From contig JACKMX010000002.1 of assembly GCA_024235175.1 (NCBI GenBank), positions 897,501 through 961,500 on the forward strand: a stretch of DNA of 64,000 bases, written 5' to 3'. The number at the start of each line of letters is the position of its first letter. Within the stretch, counting starts at the first letter, position 1. A program made the translations under genes and the position numbers. Source of the stretch: Chromatiaceae bacterium (lineage in GTDB: Bacteria; Pseudomonadota; Gammaproteobacteria; Chromatiales; Chromatiaceae). The notes under the pieces are model-generated. The model was not told where the DNA came from. It made no database searches and was given only the letters and a program-made list of their open reading frames with translations. Positions 9,160 through 18,369 of this stretch are shown here, one piece after another.

Positions 9160-9588
9160 ATGTTGATACTCTGGCTCAAAGCCTTCCACATCATTTTTCT
9201 GGTTTCGTGGTATGCAGGACTCTTCTATCTGCCGCGACTGTTCGTCCATCATGCCTTGTCGGAAGACGCACAAACACGTGAACGCCTGGAAATCATGGAA
9301 CGCAAACTGTATTGGTTCATCACTCCCTGGGCGGTACTGACAATAGTCTTCGGTTTTCTTCTGGTGGGTTTTTACGGCTGGGAAGCGTTCAAAGCCATGT
9401 ACTGGCTGCACCTGAAAATCACGCTGGTAGTACCCTTGGTAATTTTCCATATATGGTGTGGAAAACTGATGATCGCCTTTCGTGACGGTCCCAATCCTCA
9501 CAGCCACATCTGGTTCAGATGGTTCAACGAGTTCCCGCTTCTGATCCTGGTCGCAGTGGTCCTGTTGGTTGTACTTAAGCCTTTCTAA
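9160..9588 (+). CDS. hemJ: Protoporphyrinogen IX oxidase HemJ
   Basis: Membrane protein that oxidises protoporphyrinogen IX to protoporphyrin IX in heme synthesis. The 142-aa product has the family length and about four membrane segments. The conserved histidine is in the first helix (LWLKAFHIIFLVSWYAGLFYLPRL), followed by the LxxMExxLYW-like stretch IMERKLYWFITPW and HLKITLV in the third helix. It lies downstream of the broken DUF4126 gene. argC and hemJ are neighbours in other gammaproteobacteria. hemL at 12.3 kb is an early step of the same pathway. Confidence 0.93.
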   Translation: MLILWLKAFHIIFLVSWYAGLFYLPRLFVHHALSEDAQTRERLEIMERKLYWFITPWAVLTIVFGFLLVGFYGWEAFKAMYWLHLKITLVVPLVIFHIWCGKLMIAFRDGPNPHSHIWFRWFNEFPLLILVAVVLLVVLKPF

Positions 9589-9638
9589 AATCTGATACTT
9601 TCCTGGTATTGGATTGTTGTGACATAGTTTGGATAAAA

Positions 9639-9679
9639 AAAACCGCGGAAGGCGTTCTCTATTGCCAACCGCGGTTTTT
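9639..9679. terminator. Bidirectional intrinsic terminator between hemJ and the A-type carrier gene
   Basis: A perfect 10-bp stem AAAACCGCGG (9639-9648) pairs with CCGCGGTTTT (9669-9678) across a 20-nt loop. It has a T run on the right side and, on the opposite strand, a T run made by the A run at 9635-9642. It sits between the convergent hemJ stop (9588) and the stop of the minus-strand gene (9699), where it can end both transcripts. Confidence 0.85.
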
Positions 9680-9698
9680 ACTTCGATTTGCCAGACAA

Positions 9699-10088
9699 TC
9701 AGGCGCAACCCCCGCCCTGTGAGGAAGAGGAGCCGCAGCTGCCACAGCCACCACCTGCCGATCTCTGGGGCAGATTATTGAAAACGAAGCTGGCCGCACC
9801 ATCTTCACGATCGATAAAATCTATCTCAACGCCGCGCAGATGCTCCATTGTCATATCGTCAACGATGACGTCGAAGCCTTCGCACGCAAGTACCATATCG
9901 TTACCGTTGAGCTGATCGGTAAATGTCATTCCAAAACTGATACCGCTGCAACCTCCAGCCGTAGCGTATACCCGCACTCCCTTTATATCATCCTCCACCT
10001 GCTGCACGAGCTCAGCCATTTTAGCTTGCGCCGGACCGGAAAGAGTGAGATCACTGGTGCTCAGAACATTCATCGCGGACTCGCTCAT
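9699..10088 (-). CDS. A-type iron-sulfur carrier (HesB/IscA family) with Cys/Gly/Ser-rich tail
   Basis: Belongs to the IscA/ErpA/SufA fold that holds and passes on Fe-S clusters. The first ligand is in ATAGGCSGISFGM. The C-terminal pair is in GGGCGSCG, and is followed by a run of serines, QGGG and a further cysteine next to the C-terminus. The usual CGCGxSF ending is thus changed to CGSCG with extra flexible residues, and there are four to five cysteines in all. At 129 aa it is longer than ErpA (115 aa), mostly by its N-terminus and tail. The gene stands alone, convergent with hemJ. A second in-frame ATG five codons in is possible. Confidence 0.88.
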   Translation of the reverse strand: MSESAMNVLSTSDLTLSGPAQAKMAELVQQVEDDIKGVRVYATAGGCSGISFGMTFTDQLNGNDMVLACEGFDVIVDDMTMEHLRGVEIDFIDREDGAASFVFNNLPQRSAGGGCGSCGSSSSQGGGCA

Positions 10089-10248
10089 ACTTGATACACT
10101 CCAAAAAGCTTAAAATGAACAGTATACTATATTGGTTAAATATAAACTTAAATACTTCCAAAGCGCGCTGGCAATATCGCCCTCCTCAGGTTGCCACCCG
10201 GAATCCGCACGGATCCTGATGTCCCAGAGAGGCAGGCAAGTTTAAAAA

Positions 10249-10716
10249 TCAGAGCTGATTCTGGCTTTTCAGTTCGTACAGATGACGTTCCGCATCCAAC
10301 AAATGCTGGCCCCAATGCAGATGGTAACCACAACGCCAATCATCCAGCGCTTTTCCAGGCTCCATTGTCATTAATTTGAGGCCATGTTTCAGCTCGCAGT
10401 ATATGTCGGTCAGATCGTCAGCAAGGCTTCCACTCATGCTCTGCCCATCATGAGCCACATCAAACTGCATCCAATATCCGTCGCGGTTGCCCAGCATTTC
10501 TCGTAATTCCGCAAAAAGCTCAAACCGTGCATCAAGATCGGGGCTCATCGAGTGATCCAGTACATTCGCATCCCCCAATGCCGCAATCGCGGCATGCAGC
10601 CTGGGTAGGATGGAGGCCATCTCTTCCAGCCAACTGCCGTCATTTGCATCCGCTTTTTCAATCAGTCTGCAGTAGTCCTCTGCAACCGCAGCCATTTCAA
10701 TGGCGGTTGGACTCAT
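10249..10716 (-). CDS. Small acidic helical protein, DUF5063-like
   Basis: Function unknown. The 155-aa protein is soluble, acidic and helical, with no signal peptide or membrane segment. Features I recognise are the C-terminal SLADDLTDIYCELKHGLKLM block and the WRCGYHLHWGQHLLDAERHLYEL ending, a pattern I associate with DUF5063 (recalled, not searched). It is a single gene divergent from thiD and separated from it by about 160 bp. Confidence 0.7.
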   Translation of the reverse strand: MSPTAIEMAAVAEDYCRLIEKADANDGSWLEEMASILPRLHAAIAALGDANVLDHSMSPDLDARFELFAELREMLGNRDGYWMQFDVAHDGQSMSGSLADDLTDIYCELKHGLKLMTMEPGKALDDWRCGYHLHWGQHLLDAERHLYELKSQNQL

Positions 10717-10877
10717 AATTTCCCCCTTGCCAGTGAGGTCTAAGCACTAATTTTCACGTCTCCTATTGTAGTCGAGAATCGTGACATTGGTGAGAAACAG
10801 AGTGCGCCAGGACAGTTAAATGCAACTATGTGGGATAAAATGCACTCTTTTCTTTTACTCGAGTATAAGTAATCGAT

Positions 10878-11675
10878 ATGACAATTCCTGTAGTACTCAC
10901 AATTTCCGGCCACGACCCAACCGGCGGCGCCGGTATTCAGGCGGATAGCGAAGCCATTGTCGCAGTGGGATGCAGGGCAACCAGTGCAGTGACCTGCCTG
11001 ACGGTCCAGAACACAGCAAACGTTCTCCAGGTGTTTCCTTCCCCACCCAAGCTGTTGGAAAACCAGATTAGAACGCTTCTCGACGACATGCCTGTTGCCG
11101 CAATTAAAATTGGACTGATCCCCGACATGGCCATCCTTTTGGTAATTTCCAGGTTGCTGAGGGACCATCCCGATATTCCGACCGTGTTGGATCCGGTGCT
11201 GGCCAGCGGCGATGGTACCAACCTTACCGGAGACCTATTGCTCGCCGGAATAAATAAACATCTGCTGCCAAAAGTAACTCTGATCACTCCCAACTCCATC
11301 GAAGCGCGAAGGTTGAGCGGGGCCCGCCTGCTCGATCAGTGTGGTCAACAGTTGTTGTCAAAGGGGTGCGGTGCCGTATTGATCACAGGAACCCATGAAA
11401 CCGGCAGAAAAGTGATCAACCGATTGTATTTGCCCGGAACCAGAGTAATCACCAGCAGTTGGCCCCGCCTGGAGGGAAGTTATCATGGCTCGGGCTGCAC
11501 TCTGGCCTCTGCCGTAGCGGCATTCATCGCCAGCGGAGACCGGCTGAAAACTGCGGTGCAACGGGCGTTGGAATACACCTGGACTTCACTCACGCACGGC
11601 GATCGACCCGGAAAAGGGCAGCTGCTCCCCGATAGACTTTTCGCCCTGCGGCACCTTGAAGTATCCGATTCATGA
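10878..11675 (+). CDS. thiD: Hydroxymethylpyrimidine (phosphate) kinase
   Basis: Phosphorylates HMP and HMP-phosphate for the pyrimidine half of thiamine. The 265-aa ribokinase-like protein has TISGHDPTGGAGIQAD at the N-terminus, AVTCLTVQNT, the VLDPV motif, LITPNSIEA, and the anion-hole motif YHGSGCTLASAVAA with its catalytic Asp position filled by the GSGC region. It is first in a tight operon: its stop overlaps the thiE start by 4 nt. No TPP-riboswitch sequence is visible in the 160 bp upstream. Confidence 0.94.
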   Translation: MTIPVVLTISGHDPTGGAGIQADSEAIVAVGCRATSAVTCLTVQNTANVLQVFPSPPKLLENQIRTLLDDMPVAAIKIGLIPDMAILLVISRLLRDHPDIPTVLDPVLASGDGTNLTGDLLLAGINKHLLPKVTLITPNSIEARRLSGARLLDQCGQQLLSKGCGAVLITGTHETGRKVINRLYLPGTRVITSSWPRLEGSYHGSGCTLASAVAAFIASGDRLKTAVQRALEYTWTSLTHGDRPGKGQLLPDRLFALRHLEVSDS

Positions 11676-12319
11676 ATCAACCTGTTTTCAGGGGATTGTA
11701 TGCGATCACCGACAACCACCTCATCCCACCGGAAAGCATGCTGATGCAAGTGGAGAAGGCGCTAACCGGAGGTGCGCGAATGCTCCAGTATCGTGATAAA
11801 AGCAGTGATTTCCAGGTAAAAAAAATGCAGGCCGAAGGTCTGCTTAAACTTTGCCGTAAAGCCGCTATACCGTTGATTATCAACGATGATGTTGAATTGG
11901 CCCAGTGCATCGGTGCCGACGGCGTTCACTTGGGCAGGGAGGATCCCCAGCTGGAGTCAAGCCGGCACATACTGGGTCCGAAAGCGATAATCGGGATCTC
12001 CTGCTACAACGATTTTGAGCTTGCTCTGCGCGCCGAGCAATCAGGCGCGAATTATGTTGCTTTCGGGCGTTTCTTCGCCTCAACCACCAAACCCCGTGCG
12101 GTTGCCGCGAGCATCGACCTGCTCCGCCGTGCCAGAAGGGAACTGAAAATCCCCACTGTTGCCATTGGAGGTATAACGCCGGAAAATGGTGGTGCATTGG
12201 TTGCTGCGGGCGCAGATATGCTCGCAGTAATTCATGGTGTCTTCGGGCAGCCGGATATCCGGACAGCCTGCGCACGGTTCAATCGACTCTTTTCAGATTC
12301 AGGGGATGCTCCGCTATGA
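11672..12319 (+). CDS. thiE: Thiamine-phosphate synthase
   Basis: Joins HMP-diphosphate with the thiazole phosphate to make thiamine phosphate. The 215-aa TIM-barrel protein has GLYAITDNHL, MLQYRDKSSD, LIINDDVELA, GVHLGREDP, VAFGRFFASTTKP and VAIGGITPEN, which match the substrate and Mg-pyrophosphate sites of ThiE. It overlaps thiD by 4 nt upstream and hemL by 4 nt downstream, so the three genes form a translationally coupled unit. Confidence 0.95.
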   Translation: MNQPVFRGLYAITDNHLIPPESMLMQVEKALTGGARMLQYRDKSSDFQVKKMQAEGLLKLCRKAAIPLIINDDVELAQCIGADGVHLGREDPQLESSRHILGPKAIIGISCYNDFELALRAEQSGANYVAFGRFFASTTKPRAVAASIDLLRRARRELKIPTVAIGGITPENGGALVAAGADMLAVIHGVFGQPDIRTACARFNRLFSDSGDAPL

Positions 12320-13599
12320 CTGGTACCCACGAACGTTTCCTCCAGGCACAACAACACATACCCGGAGGGGTAAACTCACCGGTCCGGGCATTCAAAGGGG
12401 TTGGTGGTGATCCTGTCTTCTTCGACCATGCCAGCGGGCCTTTTGTTTTCGATCCGGATGGCAAGAGATATATCGATTATGTCGCCTCCTGGGGACCGAT
12501 GATTCTCGGACATGCTCACCCTGCAGTGATCGCAGCTGTCGGTGAGACGATAAAAAAGGGGCTCTCCTTCGGAGCGCCGACAGAGATCGAGACCCGCATG
12601 GCTGACCGTGTTTGCGAGTTGATGCCCTCTTTGGAACTGGTGCGTATGGTCAGCTCGGGGACTGAAGCCACCATGAGCGCCATCCGCCTTGCCAGGGGCT
12701 ATACCGGTCGTGACAAAATTGTCAAATTCGAAGGCTGCTATCATGGCCATTCAGACTCGTTGTTGGTGAAAGCGGGCTCGGGCATGCTGACACTTGGAGA
12801 GCCCAGTTCACCCGGCGTACCCGCAGCACTGGCTGAAATGACCGTTACGCTCAGTTTCAATGACCTGGGGCAGGTGCAGGAGACCTTCGGCCGGATCGGG
12901 GAACAGATCGCCTGCATCATCGTGGAGCCTGTTGCCGGCAACATGAACTGCATCCCTCCTCTGCCTGGTTTTCTGGAAGGTCTGCGCGAACTCTGCGACC
13001 GCTATGGCACCTTGCTCATTCTGGATGAAGTGATGACAGGGTTCCGGGTTTCGCTCGGCGGTGCCCAGGGTTACTACAGGATAAAACCTGACCTGACCAC
13101 TTTGGGCAAGATTATCGGTGGCGGCATGCCAGTGGGCGCCTTTGGTGGAAAACGTGAAATCATGGAGAAGATCTCGCCACTTGGACCGGTTTATCAGGCC
13201 GGAACACTATCCGGTAACCCGGTCGCGATGGCGGCCGGCCTGATCACGCTGGAGCTGATATCGGCTCAGGGTTTTTACGAATCGCTCACAGAGAAGACCC
13301 GGCAGTTGGTGACCGGGGTGACGGATCAGGCGGCAAAGTTCGGTATTCCGTTGACCAGCAATCAGGCAGGAGCCATGTTCGGTATATTCTTTACCGACGC
13401 GGAGCAGGTTACCAACTTTGCCCAGGCGACTGCCTGCGACCAGGAACGGTTCAAGCGATTCTTTCATGCCATGCTCAGACGGGGCATTTATCTGGCTCCC
13501 TCTGCATTCGAAGCTGGATTTGTCTCATCCGCCCACAGTGACGCCGAGATCAGCGCAACGATTGAGGCAGCAGGAGAGGCGTTCGCCGAAATAGGCTGA
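12316..13599 (+). CDS. hemL: Glutamate-1-semialdehyde 2,1-aminomutase
   Basis: PLP enzyme that converts glutamate-1-semialdehyde to 5-aminolevulinate, the entry to heme by the C5 route. The 427-aa sequence has the family landmarks FLQAQQHIPGGVNSPVRAF, SSGTEATMSAIRLARG, LILDEVMTGFR with the PLP-ring aspartate, and TTLGKIIGGGMPVGAF with the Schiff-base lysine. It overlaps thiE by 4 nt; thiE-hemL linkage is frequent in gammaproteobacteria. Confidence 0.97.
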   Translation: MTGTHERFLQAQQHIPGGVNSPVRAFKGVGGDPVFFDHASGPFVFDPDGKRYIDYVASWGPMILGHAHPAVIAAVGETIKKGLSFGAPTEIETRMADRVCELMPSLELVRMVSSGTEATMSAIRLARGYTGRDKIVKFEGCYHGHSDSLLVKAGSGMLTLGEPSSPGVPAALAEMTVTLSFNDLGQVQETFGRIGEQIACIIVEPVAGNMNCIPPLPGFLEGLRELCDRYGTLLILDEVMTGFRVSLGGAQGYYRIKPDLTTLGKIIGGGMPVGAFGGKREIMEKISPLGPVYQAGTLSGNPVAMAAGLITLELISAQGFYESLTEKTRQLVTGVTDQAAKFGIPLTSNQAGAMFGIFFTDAEQVTNFAQATACDQERFKRFFHAMLRRGIYLAPSAFEAGFVSSAHSDAEISATIEAAGEAFAEIG

Positions 13600-13705
13600 T
13601 GTTCAAATTGACTGGCGACCCGGTGTGTCGACCCGTGATTCCTGAACCCGAAGACAGCTACGGTAAGGTTGAGAACACACCGACGGCACTGTCGGCTCTC
13701 TCCGG

Positions 13706-15697
13706 GTGACAGAACTCTTCCAGCAACTGCTCGACTGGGTGGCACTGCATCCCCACTGGTCGAGCGCATTGATATTTCTTATCTCCATGGCTGAGTCCCT
13801 GGCGATCATTGGCCTGATCGTTCCCGGAGTGGCGATAATGTTTGGAATCGGTGCAATGATCGGGGCCGGCTCCATCGAATTCGGATCCGCTGTGAGTTGG
13901 GCGGTGGCGGGGGCAGTCGCCGGAGATGGATTGAGCTTCTGGCTGGGGCGCCTTTATAAGGAGCGTCTCAAGGAGATCTGGCCCTTTACCCGATATCCCG
14001 AAAGCCTGACCCGGGGTGTTCAGTTTTTCCAAAAGTATGGGGGCAAAAGCGTCGCTATTGGTCGCTTTTTCGGCCCTGTCAGGGCAGTTATCCCGCTGGT
14101 TGCGGGCATGATGGGAATGCAGCCCTGGCGATTCGCGCTGGCGAACATTCTCTCCGCACTTGCCTGGGCGCCCGCCTACTTGCTGCCCGGCATGGTATTC
14201 GGCACCTCCCTGATGCTGGCGTCTGAAGTTGCCTTCAGGCTGGTTACGGTCATACTGCTGCTGGTATTCATCGTCTGGTTCATTGTCTTGCTGGTGCACC
14301 GTATTTTCCTGGTGCTCTCTCCCAGGGCCTCCCGGCTGCTGCACGCTTTTCTTGGCTGGGGTCATCGCCATCCCATGCTGGAAGGCATTGCGGGCGCTCT
14401 GGCCGATCCACAGCATCCCGAGGCCAGGGGGCTGTCGGTCCTGGCAACACTACTGCTTCTGACATCTGCCCTGTTCACCCTGATCACCGGATGGAGCCTG
14501 ACAGATGGGGCGCACTCCGGTATCAATTACACGGTTCTGGAGACATTGCAAAGCCTGCGCACTCCCTGGATGGATCATCTGATGGTCTTCATTACAGGAT
14601 TGGCTGACCTGGAATCGATAGCGCTGCTTTTCGTAATGGTGCTTACATACCTCCTTTGGAACGGTGATAGACGTGCCTTACTTTACTGGCTGGCAGCGGC
14701 AGCTTTTGCGTTGGTGGCAGGACCGCTGTTGAAATACGGCTTTCAGATTCCACGCCCGGATATAATTGCGCAAGCGGGTGCAAGTTACGCGTTTCCAAGC
14801 GGGCACACGCTCTGGGCTGTGGTCATGTACGGGTTTCTTTCTGTCCTGGCGGCGCGCTCGCTTACTCTGCGCTGGCGATGGATACCCTACAGCGTCGCAG
14901 GCCTGCTCACTACAAGCATTGCAATATCGAGACTCTATCTCGGCATGCACTGGCTCTCTGATGTTCTCGGCAGTATCGCACTCGGACTGGCATGGATTTC
15001 CGCACTGGGAATTGCCTACAACCGACACGCAGCTGGCGTGGAAGATCGTATGCCGATAGCAGTTGGATTGTGCGCCATCCTGCTCATGCCAGTGGTGCAG
15101 CTGCTCTATTCACATGAGGATAAGTTCCAGTACTACACGCCTGTCAGATCATTTATCGAAACGCCCGAAACCCAGTGGTGGAAATACAGCTGGCAGGAAC
15201 TGCCGCAAGAGCGTCAGGACACCCGTAAGCGTTTGGAGCACAAGCTAAGGCTGCAGTATGCAGGCACGCTCGAAAGCTTCGAATCCATATTGGCAACAAC
15301 TGGATGGCGAAAAGCAGAGCCTCTGAGTTGGGAAAAGATAATAAGACTGTTCTCCCCCAGCCTTGGCCTCCAGGAACTCCCGATATTTCCCCAAGTTCAC
15401 GACGGCAGCCACGAATCACTCAGAATGGAAAAGAGGCTGCCCGAAGATCGCCGGCTGGTGCTGCGCCTCTGGCCTGCCTATGTCAGCCTGACACCCAACG
15501 GAAAGCAGTTGTGGATTGGGCTGGTAAGTGAACAACAGAAAGTAGTGATTCTAAACACCATCTCTTTTGCTGCGACTGCCGGATCGGAGCAGGGCGCCTT
15601 CGCTCAGATCGTATTGGATACTACCGGAAGGTTAAGCCAGCGTGTGACCGAGACAGGCGTCCTACTGTTACGGAGTCCCGAAGTGGCACCAAATTGA
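13706..15697 (+). CDS. DedA / PAP2 phosphatase / LssY-like three-domain membrane protein
   Basis: One 663-aa chain joins three modules. Residues about 1-200 are a DedA (SNARE-associated) domain with LIVPGVAIMFGIGAMIG and the FFGPVRAVIPLVAGMMGM motif. Residues about 240-445 form a membrane PAP2 phosphatase with KYGFQIPRP, PSGHTLWA and SRLYLGMHWLSDVLGS, the three catalytic motifs. Residues about 470-660 resemble the soluble LssY C-terminal domain. DedA proteins move phospholipids between leaflets and PAP2 enzymes remove phosphate from lipid phosphates, so a lipid-phosphate recycling role is likely, probably undecaprenyl or phosphatidyl type (inference). The start is GTG at 13706; it follows hemL by 106 bp. 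Confidence 0.9.
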   Translation: MTELFQQLLDWVALHPHWSSALIFLISMAESLAIIGLIVPGVAIMFGIGAMIGAGSIEFGSAVSWAVAGAVAGDGLSFWLGRLYKERLKEIWPFTRYPESLTRGVQFFQKYGGKSVAIGRFFGPVRAVIPLVAGMMGMQPWRFALANILSALAWAPAYLLPGMVFGTSLMLASEVAFRLVTVILLLVFIVWFIVLLVHRIFLVLSPRASRLLHAFLGWGHRHPMLEGIAGALADPQHPEARGLSVLATLLLLTSALFTLITGWSLTDGAHSGINYTVLETLQSLRTPWMDHLMVFITGLADLESIALLFVMVLTYLLWNGDRRALLYWLAAAAFALVAGPLLKYGFQIPRPDIIAQAGASYAFPSGHTLWAVVMYGFLSVLAARSLTLRWRWIPYSVAGLLTTSIAISRLYLGMHWLSDVLGSIALGLAWISALGIAYNRHAAGVEDRMPIAVGLCAILLMPVVQLLYSHEDKFQYYTPVRSFIETPETQWWKYSWQELPQERQDTRKRLEHKLRLQYAGTLESFESILATTGWRKAEPLSWEKIIRLFSPSLGLQELPIFPQVHDGSHESLRMEKRLPEDRRLVLRLWPAYVSLTPNGKQLWIGLVSEQQKVVILNTISFAATAGSEQGAFAQIVLDTTGRLSQRVTETGVLLLRSPEVAPN

Positions 15698-15804
15698 AAC
15701 AGAGCCGCGAGTCCGATCATCACGGTATCTGGTGGTTGTAAAAAGACTCTGTAAGGGCAGCGTTTCTTTCGGTGCAGCTTCTCCGCTGCCTGCAGTGGCG
15801 GATC

Positions 15805-16443
15805 TCAATCGGATGAATCAGGAATCTCTGACAACTCTCCCCAGCGCCGGAGAAGCTGATGCTCTATGGAGAGATGATCCAAAACCCTCGCCACCATAAA
15901 ATCGACCAGCTCTGCAACGCTCTGCGGGCGCTGGTAGAAGCCCGGACTGGCCGGCATGATGGTCACGCCCAGACGGGAGAGCCTGAGCATCTGCTCAAGA
16001 TGAATGGGGGATAACGGCGTCTCCCTGATCATCAGAATCAACCTACGCTGCTCCTTCAGCATCACATCAGCGGCGCGTTCGATCAGGTTATTGCTCGCAC
16101 CGCAGGCAATGGCCGACAGGGTACCTGTAGAACAGGGAGCAACAACCATGGCCTCTGGGGCGCCCGTACCACTCGCTACCGGCGCGGTCCACTGCTCCCG
16201 TCCAAATACCCGCAGTTGCTCCGGTGCCGCACCAAATCTTTCGCCCAACAGCTGTTCCGCGATTGCTGACTGAGCAGGTATCGAGAGGTCACTTTCCAGT
16301 GACATCACAACCCGTGCAGCCTTGGAAATCATCAGGTACACCCTGCATTGAGCCTGCAGCAGACACTCCAGCAGCCTTAGGCCGTAACCGGTCCCGGATG
16401 CGCCGGTAATTGCGAGGGAGATTGTCTGTCTGCCTGCGCTCAT
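15805..16443 (-). CDS. ubiX: Flavin prenyltransferase UbiX
   Basis: Makes the prenylated FMN cofactor used by UbiD-type decarboxylases in ubiquinone synthesis. The 212-aa flavoprotein starts with ISLAITGASGTGYGLRLLECL, has the FMN-site stretch VVAPCSTGTLSAIACGASNNLIERAADVMLKE, and RRLILMIRETPLSPIHLEQMLRLSRLG, all diagnostic. It overlaps the mpl stop by 4 nt and is last in a minus-strand unit. No ubiD is in the window. Confidence 0.95.
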   Translation of the reverse strand: MSAGRQTISLAITGASGTGYGLRLLECLLQAQCRVYLMISKAARVVMSLESDLSIPAQSAIAEQLLGERFGAAPEQLRVFGREQWTAPVASGTGAPEAMVVAPCSTGTLSAIACGASNNLIERAADVMLKEQRRLILMIRETPLSPIHLEQMLRLSRLGVTIMPASPGFYQRPQSVAELVDFMVARVLDHLSIEHQLLRRWGELSEIPDSSD

Positions 16444-17822
16444 GAACGCACTGCTCCGATCTTATCCAGCGCGTCCAGCAGACGCTGATGGATACCTTCG
16501 AAGCCGCCATTACTCATCACCAGCACATGATCACCGGCTGTGGCATTGGCTGCCACATGAGAGACAATTGTCTCTACGCTGTCCGACACCACCACTCGCT
16601 CACCCATGGGCGCAAAGATCTCAGCCGCATTCCAATCCAGATTGTTGGGGGAGTAGACCAGCACCAGGTCCGCTTCATCCAGGGCAAGCGGAAGACGGGA
16701 GGCATGCACCCCCATGCGCATGGTATTTGATCTGGGCTCCAGGATCGCTATTATCCTGGTCCCGGACCCAACCTGGGCGCGCAAGCCCTGCACGGTTGTT
16801 TCGATGGCGGTGGGATGGTGAGCAAAGTCGTCGTAAACACGAACACCGGCCGCCACGCCACGCAGTTCCATCCGCCTTTTTACGTTGAGAAAACCAGTCA
16901 TCGACCGGATCGCCTGCTGCGGTTGGACTCCTGCGTGGCGGGCAGCCGCGACAGCGGCCAGTGCATTGCTGATATTGTGGCGGCCGGACAACCCCCACTC
17001 CACGCGCCCCTGCGGGCACTGCTCGAACCAGACGTCGAACGCCCCGCCCGCCGGAGTGGCATCCTTCGGATGCCAGTGGGCGCCTCCATCGGCAATGGAA
17101 AAGCGTTCCAGCCTGGTCCAACAGCCCATCGACAACATCTCGTCCATAACCGGCTCTCCGGCAGGTGCGATGATCAAGCCGGATGCCGGCACGGTGCGTA
17201 CGAGGTGGTGAAACTGGCGCTGTATCATCTTCAGATCATCGAATATGTCGGCATGATCGAACTCCAGATTATTCAGTATCAGCGTTCGTGGCCGGTAATG
17301 AACGAATTTGGACCGCTTGTCGAAGAAAGCGGTATCGTATTCGTCTGCTTCGACGACAAAATACGGCGCCTTGCCCAGTCTGGCCGATATCCCGAAGTTC
17401 TCAGGCACGCCCCCAATCAGAAAACCCGGCGACAGCCCAGCCTCTTCCAGAATCCAAGTCAATAGGCTGGCGGTGCTGGTTTTGCCATGTGTACCTGCCA
17501 CCGCCAATACCCAGCGTCCCTGCAGTACATGTTCCGCCAGCCACTGCGGCCCGGATGAGTAAGGCAATCCTTTGTCCAGCATGTGCTCCACCGCCGGATT
17601 CCCGCGGGACATTGCGTTTCCCACCACAACGTAATCCGGCGCTGGTTGCAGATGCTCCGGTGCATAGCCTGTCATCAACTGAATACCTGCCGCTTCCAGC
17701 TGGGTACTCATCGGCGGATAGACATTTGCATCGGACCCGCTTACCCGATGGCCCAAAGCCCGCGCCAGAAGCGCGACCCCCCCCATGAAGGTACCGCAGA
17801 TTCCCAGGATATGGATATGCAT
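16440..17822 (-). CDS. mpl: UDP-MurNAc:L-alanyl-gamma-D-glutamyl-meso-DAP ligase
   Basis: Cytoplasmic ATP-dependent ligase that attaches recycled tripeptide to UDP-MurNAc, returning wall peptide to new precursor. The 460-aa protein has the Mur-ligase layout: MHIHILGICGTFMGGVA for UDP binding, VAGTHGKTSTASLLTWIL for ATP, and VVEADEYDTAFFDKRSKFVHY, which is characteristic of Mpl. A C-terminal domain with YDDFAHHPTAIETT follows. It lies 1 nt after the upstream membrane-protein gene and overlaps ubiX by 4 nt. Works in the same recycling network as anmK. Confidence 0.96.
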   Translation of the reverse strand: MHIHILGICGTFMGGVALLARALGHRVSGSDANVYPPMSTQLEAAGIQLMTGYAPEHLQPAPDYVVVGNAMSRGNPAVEHMLDKGLPYSSGPQWLAEHVLQGRWVLAVAGTHGKTSTASLLTWILEEAGLSPGFLIGGVPENFGISARLGKAPYFVVEADEYDTAFFDKRSKFVHYRPRTLILNNLEFDHADIFDDLKMIQRQFHHLVRTVPASGLIIAPAGEPVMDEMLSMGCWTRLERFSIADGGAHWHPKDATPAGGAFDVWFEQCPQGRVEWGLSGRHNISNALAAVAAARHAGVQPQQAIRSMTGFLNVKRRMELRGVAAGVRVYDDFAHHPTAIETTVQGLRAQVGSGTRIIAILEPRSNTMRMGVHASRLPLALDEADLVLVYSPNNLDWNAAEIFAPMGERVVVSDSVETIVSHVAANATAGDHVLVMSNGGFEGIHQRLLDALDKIGAVRS

Positions 17823-17823
17823 A

Positions 17824-18369
17824 TCAGGCCGCCGTAAACAGAGTCTGAATGATGTAATTTGCGATCAGAAAATAGCCCAGTGAGAGCATGATACCGGCTG
17901 CCAGCCTGATCTCCAGTGCATGTCTGATAATGTGTCCGACGATCACCAGCGCCCAGACAATTATGATCAGATAGAAGAGCGTGCCCATTTCACCGAGCGC
18001 AGGGCCGGACGGATCACCCGAGTAGAGCAGCTGCAGAGGCATGGTGACCAGGTTGATCAATACACCTGATCCAAACAGTGCGGAAGCCGTTTGCTGATAC
18101 CTGGCCGACTTTCCGGTAAGCTGAAGCAACAACCTTAGCAATCCAAGCAGCAACAGTATGTCCAGCATCTGTGCAGCCAGGGCAGCGCCCAGCGTACCGA
18201 AAGTTCCCACAATAACCAGGGTGCCTGTCAGCAGGGAGAGCAGTACTGTCAACAGCAGTAGAAATCCCGAGCCTGGGAGATCCTGCGGGCCAGCCCTTAG
18301 CAGGCAGATATCGACGAACAGGTTGAGCAATCTGCCCAATAACGGATCCTCTAATTCAGGGTCATTCAC
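17824..18369 (-). CDS. Multi-pass membrane protein, Yip1-like, unknown function
   Basis: An integral membrane protein of about 181 aa with four to five hydrophobic segments (for example FLLLLTVLLSLLTGTLVIVG, LYLIIIVWALVIVGHIIRHAL, and a final helix ending in LIANYIIQTLFTAA). The frame extends 39 codons upstream to an ATG at 18486, but that extension is not membrane-like. A GTG at 18369, with TAGG 6-9 nt upstream, gives a compact product beginning VNDPELEDPLLGRLLNLF; I prefer it. The gene is 1 nt upstream of mpl and divergent from rnd. The helix pattern resembles the Yip1 family; no function can be assigned. Confidence 0.72.
   Translation of the reverse strand: MNDPELEDPLLGRLLNLFVDICLLRAGPQDLPGSGFLLLLTVLLSLLTGTLVIVGTFGTLGAALAAQMLDILLLLGLLRLLLQLTGKSARYQQTASALFGSGVLINLVTMPLQLLYSGDPSGPALGEMGTLFYLIIIVWALVIVGHIIRHALEIRLAAGIMLSLGYFLIANYIIQTLFTAA

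Noticed and set aside
10740..10877. TPP riboswitch upstream of thiD
   Set aside because: The conserved CUGAGA and GAUCUGG-type elements are absent.
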